Positions 7,149 to 10,913 of a stretch of DNA of 10,913 nt are shown here, piece after piece. Made by a program: the position numbers and the translations under genes. Below the pieces are notes generated by a model that did not search any database, was not told where the DNA came from, and was given only the letters and a program-made list of their open reading frames with translations. Origin of the DNA: Fomitopsis serialis (lineage: Eukaryota > Basidiomycota > Agaricomycetes > Polyporales > Fomitopsidaceae). The stretch covers positions 1-10,913 of the forward strand of contig NW_025955755.1 in assembly GCF_022376445.1 (NCBI RefSeq), read 5' to 3'. Within the stretch, counting starts at the first letter, position 1, and each line of letters starts with the position of its first letter.

Positions 7149-9891
7149 CTAGGCCTTATCCTTGGACGCAGCATTGGACGGCCCAGCCTGAGCGTTGTCG
7201 GGAGCACCACCCCTCGACCGCCACCTCGCCTTCACCTTCCCAGCGTTGATGAGAGGGTCTAGGTCCGCATTGGACTTCTCCTCGCCTTGCCCACTCTGCG
7301 AATCCACCCGAAGCCCAGCGAACACCCTGAACAATTGTTAGAAATGTAATCAAATAAAGTCAGCCGCCTACCTGATGTTCTTGGACAGACTGGCGTTCAG
7401 GGACTCCGAGAGGTTTTCCCAGCCCTCGTCATAGTCCTTGTTGTTCGGATTGGCCAACCGACGGATCATCTCCACGCCAGACAGCAGGCGATCGTACCTA
7501 TTGAGTGTCAGAACTATCCTGTGAGATGACTGTAATATGTGGCCTACGCTGGGGCGTACACCTTCTCCTGGAATTCCACCGTGTTGTTGTCGTTCATCCA
7601 CTCGTCCAAGGCCACGAGAATCTGACATTCGGATCGTCAAGCTTGTTAATGGCACATCAGTAGGCATAATTACTCACCGCACTGCACGCCAGGGCAATCA
7701 TGTTGCTTGGGATGGTCTTCAACGCACCGTCAAGGTCAAACCGTTCTTTGCACGCCGGGCGAAACACGTCCGGGTTCTGTCCGCGGAACCATTGGTTAGC
7801 GATGACCTCGGCCACGCACAGACCATGGAACGGCATGTCCAGGTCTGGCTCCTCCCACAGCTGAGTGGCGTCAGTTAGCAGCACACCGCGAGCTCAAGAT
7901 CGAAGACTTACCGATGGGTCAACCTCGGGATCCGGTAGCACAAGCTGCCCGTAGTGAAAGGTGTTGTTGTCTTTCAAGAACTTGATGCGATTCTCCCGGG
8001 CTTTCTTCACCTTCTGGTTGCGCTCGACAGCATCCACCGGTTTACCGTCGGCCCCAACCTCGGGCAGCCTGATAGACAAGAACTCTTTCTCCACCACGCG
8101 CTTCGCCTTCTGCTTGAGCTCCTGCCGAAGCTGGGGTGCAGCCTTGTTCACCTGGAAAACGTGAATATGGTTAGTACTGAATGATGAGGGGAGCTAACAC
8201 GTACGTATGCGATGATCTTGTTCTTTGTCTTCTGGAAGGCCCAGTTGGGCTCGAACTTCTTCTGGAAGTCCTCCCTCTGGTACCTGACATTGCTCGTTAT
8301 GAGCCGCTCAACGATGTCGGCAGTCGCCGCATGCTTCTCGGAGACGCCTTTCTTCATACGAGGCCAAGCGTTCTCCAGAGCAAGGTACACCCTAAGCTCT
8401 TGTTGGGCTTTCCCCAGAAGACTGCGGACGTCGACGTCCTCCATGAGCTTCTCATACGCGCCAGCGGTAGGCTCATTCTTGCCCGCATCGGACTTCTTCG
8501 CGTCTGGCCTTCTTCCGCGGTTGCCTCCTCTTCTTGCCCTTCGACTCGGACTCTTCCTCCATCTTCACAATCATCTGACCGAGAAAGCTTCAGCCCACAG
8601 TTCAACTGGCGGAGATGGCTTACCTCGTTCGGAGCTTCCTCGTCTTTCGACAACAACTGGTCCGCGCTCTCATCCTCGTCCTCGCCATCCCGTCCGAGCC
8701 CTTGTACGAAGAGCCTTCCCGTCCTGTGAGTCATCCACGTCCATGGAGATGGCTCTCTCCTGCTGGAGTTGCCCTTTGCCACATGTTTGCCTGTCAAACG
8801 TCTCTCAACTGTCGACCATATGGAGACACTTCTCCGGAATGTGTTGTACTCACCTTCAGCCTTCGATGAGCGTGTCTCCTTCCTCGGGATCCCCCTCCTT
8901 GTCGCTGGTCTCCAGCTCATCCTCATCTTCGCTGCAAGAACGATGGGAGCGGCTTTCTTCTTCGCCTTCGCAGTCCTCGAGCCTGATAAAATGTTAGGCT
9001 ACTGGTGCGATGTATGCTCTCTCACCAAGGTGCGCGCAGATTCTCGTCTTCGGAGCCTGCGTTTCGGCGGAGAATAATTGCGACCTCCACGATCTTACGT
9101 TGTTACCTGTTGATAGCTCTTATGAATGATTCTTACCAGCACATGCGCAATCCTGAAACTTATCTGACAAACTCACCCGCTGCTGTTGCCTGTTCCGCTG
9201 ACTGATCCTGACGTTGAGTCCTGGTCTTCTTCTTCTCGGCTTCTCTGACCCAGATTCGCCATCGCTGTCCTCGTGTCGGAAGAAGAAGGGACGTTTTTCT
9301 CTTACGCGGCGTGGTAATGGGTGTGGACTTGCCCGGTGACCCTGGAGCAGCCTCAGACCATCCCTCGCCACACGAATGATACGAACTGATTTTACTTACT
9401 TGGATTCTTCCCTTTGCTCTTCGACGGTATCACTAGCTCATCCTCGTCAGACCCCCAGCCTTCGACTCTTCCTCAGCACATCGTCATCGTCCCCTCCTGT
9501 TCCATCATCGCCTTGCTCTTGGCTTGCACATCTGCATGTCTGTGTCCATTGTGTACTGTGAGAAAGTAATGTAGGGGACGTACCATCCTGATGCTCCTTC
9601 TCCCAGAGATCCCCTTTGATCCCTTGGCTAGGTTCGACCGAGCCATTGCGTCCAGCTCTTGCGCTGTCAGGTTGGGCAATAGGGATCGCAGCGACTCCTT
9701 CATAGCCTTGAGCCGAGCTGCATAGCTCAGCACCGGTACAGCATCAGCTCCGGAATCTGCTTTGCTGGACGAAGACTTGGTTGCCACCCCGGCACCAGCA
9801 GACTTTCTCGCCGCCGGGGTCTTGCCTTGCTCGCCACCGGGGTCTTGACCTTGTTCGCGGCTGCGGATGAGCGGGTGTTGCGGGGACCCAT
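7149..9891 (-). CDS. Multi-exon DUF6532-like basidiomycete protein (5' half unresolved)
   Basis: The function of this protein family is unknown; it is expanded in Agaricomycetes. The C-terminal half is spliced cleanly: exons 8205 upstream, 8151-7912, 7860-7678, 7621-7548, 7497-7372 and 7326-7149, with introns of 53, 51, 56, 50 and 45 nt (donors GTACGT, GTAAGT, GTGAGT, GTAGGC, GTAGGC; all ending AG) and every junction keeping frame. This half contains RVYLALENAWP, a Lys/Arg-rich linker, MPFHGLCVAEVIANQWF, PSNMIALACSA joined to ILVALDEW, and VYAPAYDRLL, a pattern I associate with DUF6532. The tail (GQGEEKSNADL..) is hydrophilic and ends at TAG 7149-7151. The probable start is the ATG at 9891-9889 (MGPRNTRSSAAANK, context cacaacATGG). 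Between 9890 and 8506 the protein is low-complexity Ser/Lys/Glu/Asp-rich. It could be a recent pseudogene, or a real gene with assembly indels. Confidence 0.65.
8506..9891 (-). other. N-terminal disordered half of the DUF6532-like gene, with apparent frame breaks
   Basis: Exon 1 (9891-9584) starts MGPRNTRSSAAANK and continues in another frame with VATKSSSSKADSGADA and SLRSLLPNLTAQELDAM; the change falls between two 23-bp tandem copies at 9846-9801. A donor GTACGT lies at 9583. Exon structure from 9540 to 8900 is unclear: GTAAGT at 9399, GTGAGT at about 9176 and a 43-nt intron with a cctaac branch site at about 9010-8970 are plausible, but acidic and basic readings alternate between frames. 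From about 8965 one frame (RTAKAKKKAAPIV .. RKETRSSKAEG) is open to GTGAGT at 8853; a 63-nt intron (8853-8791) leads in frame to KHVAKG .. DEDESADQLLSKDEEAPNE, then a 49-nt intron (8623-8575). The next exon needs a one-base shift near 8505 to reach DAKKSDAGKNE and the conserved domain, unless a weaker acceptor about 22 nt further downstream is used. Confidence 0.45.
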
Positions 9892-10211
9892 GTTGTGAGA
9901 TGATGAGCGTGAAAAGAGTGAGCGCAGACGATGAAATAGAGGTTGAAAGTCTACCTTCAAAGTTTCGCCGATAACAGAAGACCTTGAGCTTCTAAAACGG
10001 AGATGCGGAGATGCGCGGAACTGAGGTCCGCACCCTCCGAAGGACCGACGAAGAGGTTATGGTCTCAAGCGATTCAAAGAGCTATGGGTAGAGGTAGAGC
10101 ATGAGGGCAGCGTTCCACAACATAGTTAAAGTTCAAGGTGACGTGGTTCTATTGCAGGGTAGGTAGTCAAGGTACATCCGAGGAACATAACGTACGTACA
10201 GGGCGCTAAGG
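9892..10211 (-). promoter_or_regulatory. Intergenic interval holding the promoter of the DUF6532-like gene
   Basis: The 320 bases separate the start at 9891 from the stop of the dioxygenase relic at 10212, both on the minus strand. Just before the ATG the sense strand is pyrimidine-rich (ctctttcacgctcatcatct), common at fungal transcription starts. No clear TATA box was found. No other gene is seen. Confidence 0.4.
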
Positions 10212-10800
10212 CTACCGAAAATGTGCATTGCCGGCCCAGCCGTTACGGCCTTCCTTTGTCCACCTGTCTATCTCTTTGTCCGTGTGCAGAACGATGGAGG
10301 CGCGACCCAGTAAAGTGGAGGTTAAAATGAGTAACGCGCATGAAGGAAATGCGACGAAATCGCCATTTCGAAGAGGAAGGGCCAGGCCGGGCTCGTACAG
10401 ACACAGCTCGCCTCCCTCAAACTCTCCACCGCCAAGACCACACAGAGTGATTATCCTGCTTGTCTCTGTGAGCCAGAGTGGCCACATTCAGGTTGACAAC
10501 GAGTGACAGGAAGGGATGGACCAGAGAACTGGCATTCCCCGGTAATACCTCCGCGTCCATGCGTAGGTCGTCATATTCCAAGCAAAGCGAGTCCTTGAGC
10601 TGTATATATATTCAGCCACTCAGTTCAGTGGGTAGATAGAGAGACGTACCTGCTCTGCCATCCATTCAAACAATTTTGGAAGACGGATTGCAGATTATTG
10701 TAGATGTCTTTGTATTTACCGGTGTCTTGCGACGGGTAGGGAAGCATTTGACCGTAGTTCGTTCGAGTGTTGTCGTCTTTCTCAATGAGTATGGGTGTGC
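10212..10800 (-). pseudogene. Fe(II)/2-oxoglutarate dioxygenase-like gene, two exons, several frameshifts
   Basis: Such enzymes oxidise a substrate (protein or nucleic acid) with iron and 2-oxoglutarate. The first visible exon (about 10800-10650) reads PILIEKDDNTRTNYGQM .. GKYKDIYNNLQSVFQNCL. A 50-nt intron (10649-10600, GTACGT..TACAG) follows. Exon 2 opens with SRTRFAWNMTTYAWTRRYYRG. The catalytic core is recognisable: the metal-binding HxD is in NVATLAHRDKQD (HRD at 10470-10462), then GGELCLYEPGLALPLRNGDF, the distal His in THFNLHFTGSR (His codon 10329-10327, Arg near 10300) and ASIVLHTDKEIDRW. These pieces lie in different frames, with breaks near 10515-10530, 10440-10450, about 10335 and about 10300; the last two cancel. 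The stop is at 10212-10214. It resembles basidiomycete TET/JBP-like or P4H-like families; which one I cannot say. The N-terminus may continue past 10800. Confidence 0.65.
10600..10649 (-). other. 50-nt intron of the dioxygenase relic
   Basis: The minus strand reads cagagcag/gtacgt at the donor and atatatacag/ctcaag at the acceptor. Splicing joins QSS to SRTRFAWNM in frame. The intact, canonical intron shows that this copy arose from genomic DNA and not by retroposition of a spliced mRNA. Confidence 0.7.
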
Positions 10801-10913
10801 GTCGACCGGAACATCGTGTCCCTGTGATAGCCCATTCTCAGCACGAAGTACATACCAACAGTAGAACGTTAAACGGATTCACTGACCCTTGTCCCGTGCC
10901 GGTTATACCAGGC

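Noticed and set aside
8212..8997. Long plus-strand open frame (261 codons), Ser/Leu/Arg-rich
   Set aside because: It is antisense to the spliced minus-strand DUF6532-like gene, crosses its exons and introns, has no recognisable motif and a low-complexity composition expected of the complement of acidic codons.
10228..10864. Plus-strand open frames of 62 and 92 codons
   Set aside because: They lie antisense to the dioxygenase relic, whose catalytic motifs and intron are on the minus strand.
1..10913. CRISPR array, tRNA or rRNA gene, or prokaryotic defence or toxin system
   Set aside because: No regularly spaced identical repeats, no cloverleaf with a B-box-like GTTCRANNC, no ribosomal RNA sequence and no operon-like gene order were found; introns show the DNA is eukaryotic.

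Overview
The window looks like part of a filamentous basidiomycete (Agaricomycete-type) genome. The evidence is spliced genes with very short GT..AG introns (45-56 nt, several with a CTAAC-like branch site), a gene resembling the basidiomycete DUF6532 family, a basidiomycete-type Fe(II)/2-oxoglutarate dioxygenase relic, and a dense load of retrotransposon and DNA-transposon remains. There is no prokaryotic gene organisation.

Layout from left to right. (1) 1-2034, minus strand: the 5' end of a Ty3/gypsy LTR retrotransposon. A 670-bp LTR with TGTTA/TAACA ends is followed by a Gag gene with one frameshift, and the element runs off the left edge. The 12 nt just inside the LTR are the exact reverse complement of the predicted first 12 nt of the element's own mRNA, which lies about 33 nt below a TATAAAAG box. 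This is the arrangement expected for self-primed (Tf1/sushi-type) reverse transcription. (2) 2035-about 3300: AT-richer DNA without genes, almost free of CpG except for an island at about 2296-2630. (3) About 3320-3960: GC-rich DNA with no convincing gene and a run of perfect short hairpins. (4) 3978-4276, plus: the C-terminal end of a PIF/Harbinger-type DDE transposase, frameshifted. (5) 4272-about 6418, plus: a decayed Ty1/copia element with a probable LTR, a half-tRNA(iMet) primer site, a Gag gene, a zinc knuckle, a protease start and the pre-integrase zinc domain. It has several frameshifts, an inferred internal deletion and no integrase core, reverse transcriptase or 3' LTR. (6) 6453-7148: non-coding. 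(7) 7149-9891, minus: a multi-exon host gene whose C-terminal half is intact and DUF6532-like. Its disordered, charged N-terminal half cannot be read through without breaks. (8) 10212-about 10800, minus: a two-exon Fe(II)/2OG dioxygenase relic with about four frameshifts.

The genes do not form a pathway. The window is a transposon-rich segment in which two mobile elements flank older repeat debris, next to two lineage-specific fungal genes. Nearly every coding feature carries single-base indels but few nonsense codons, so either widespread decay or indel errors in the assembly should be considered before calling everything a pseudogene. I saw no clearly new biological system. The most informative non-obvious signals are the self-priming site of the gypsy element, the CpG-depletion mosaic and the paired hairpin duplication in the copia LTR. 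All family assignments are from recognition of motifs by eye; no database search was run.
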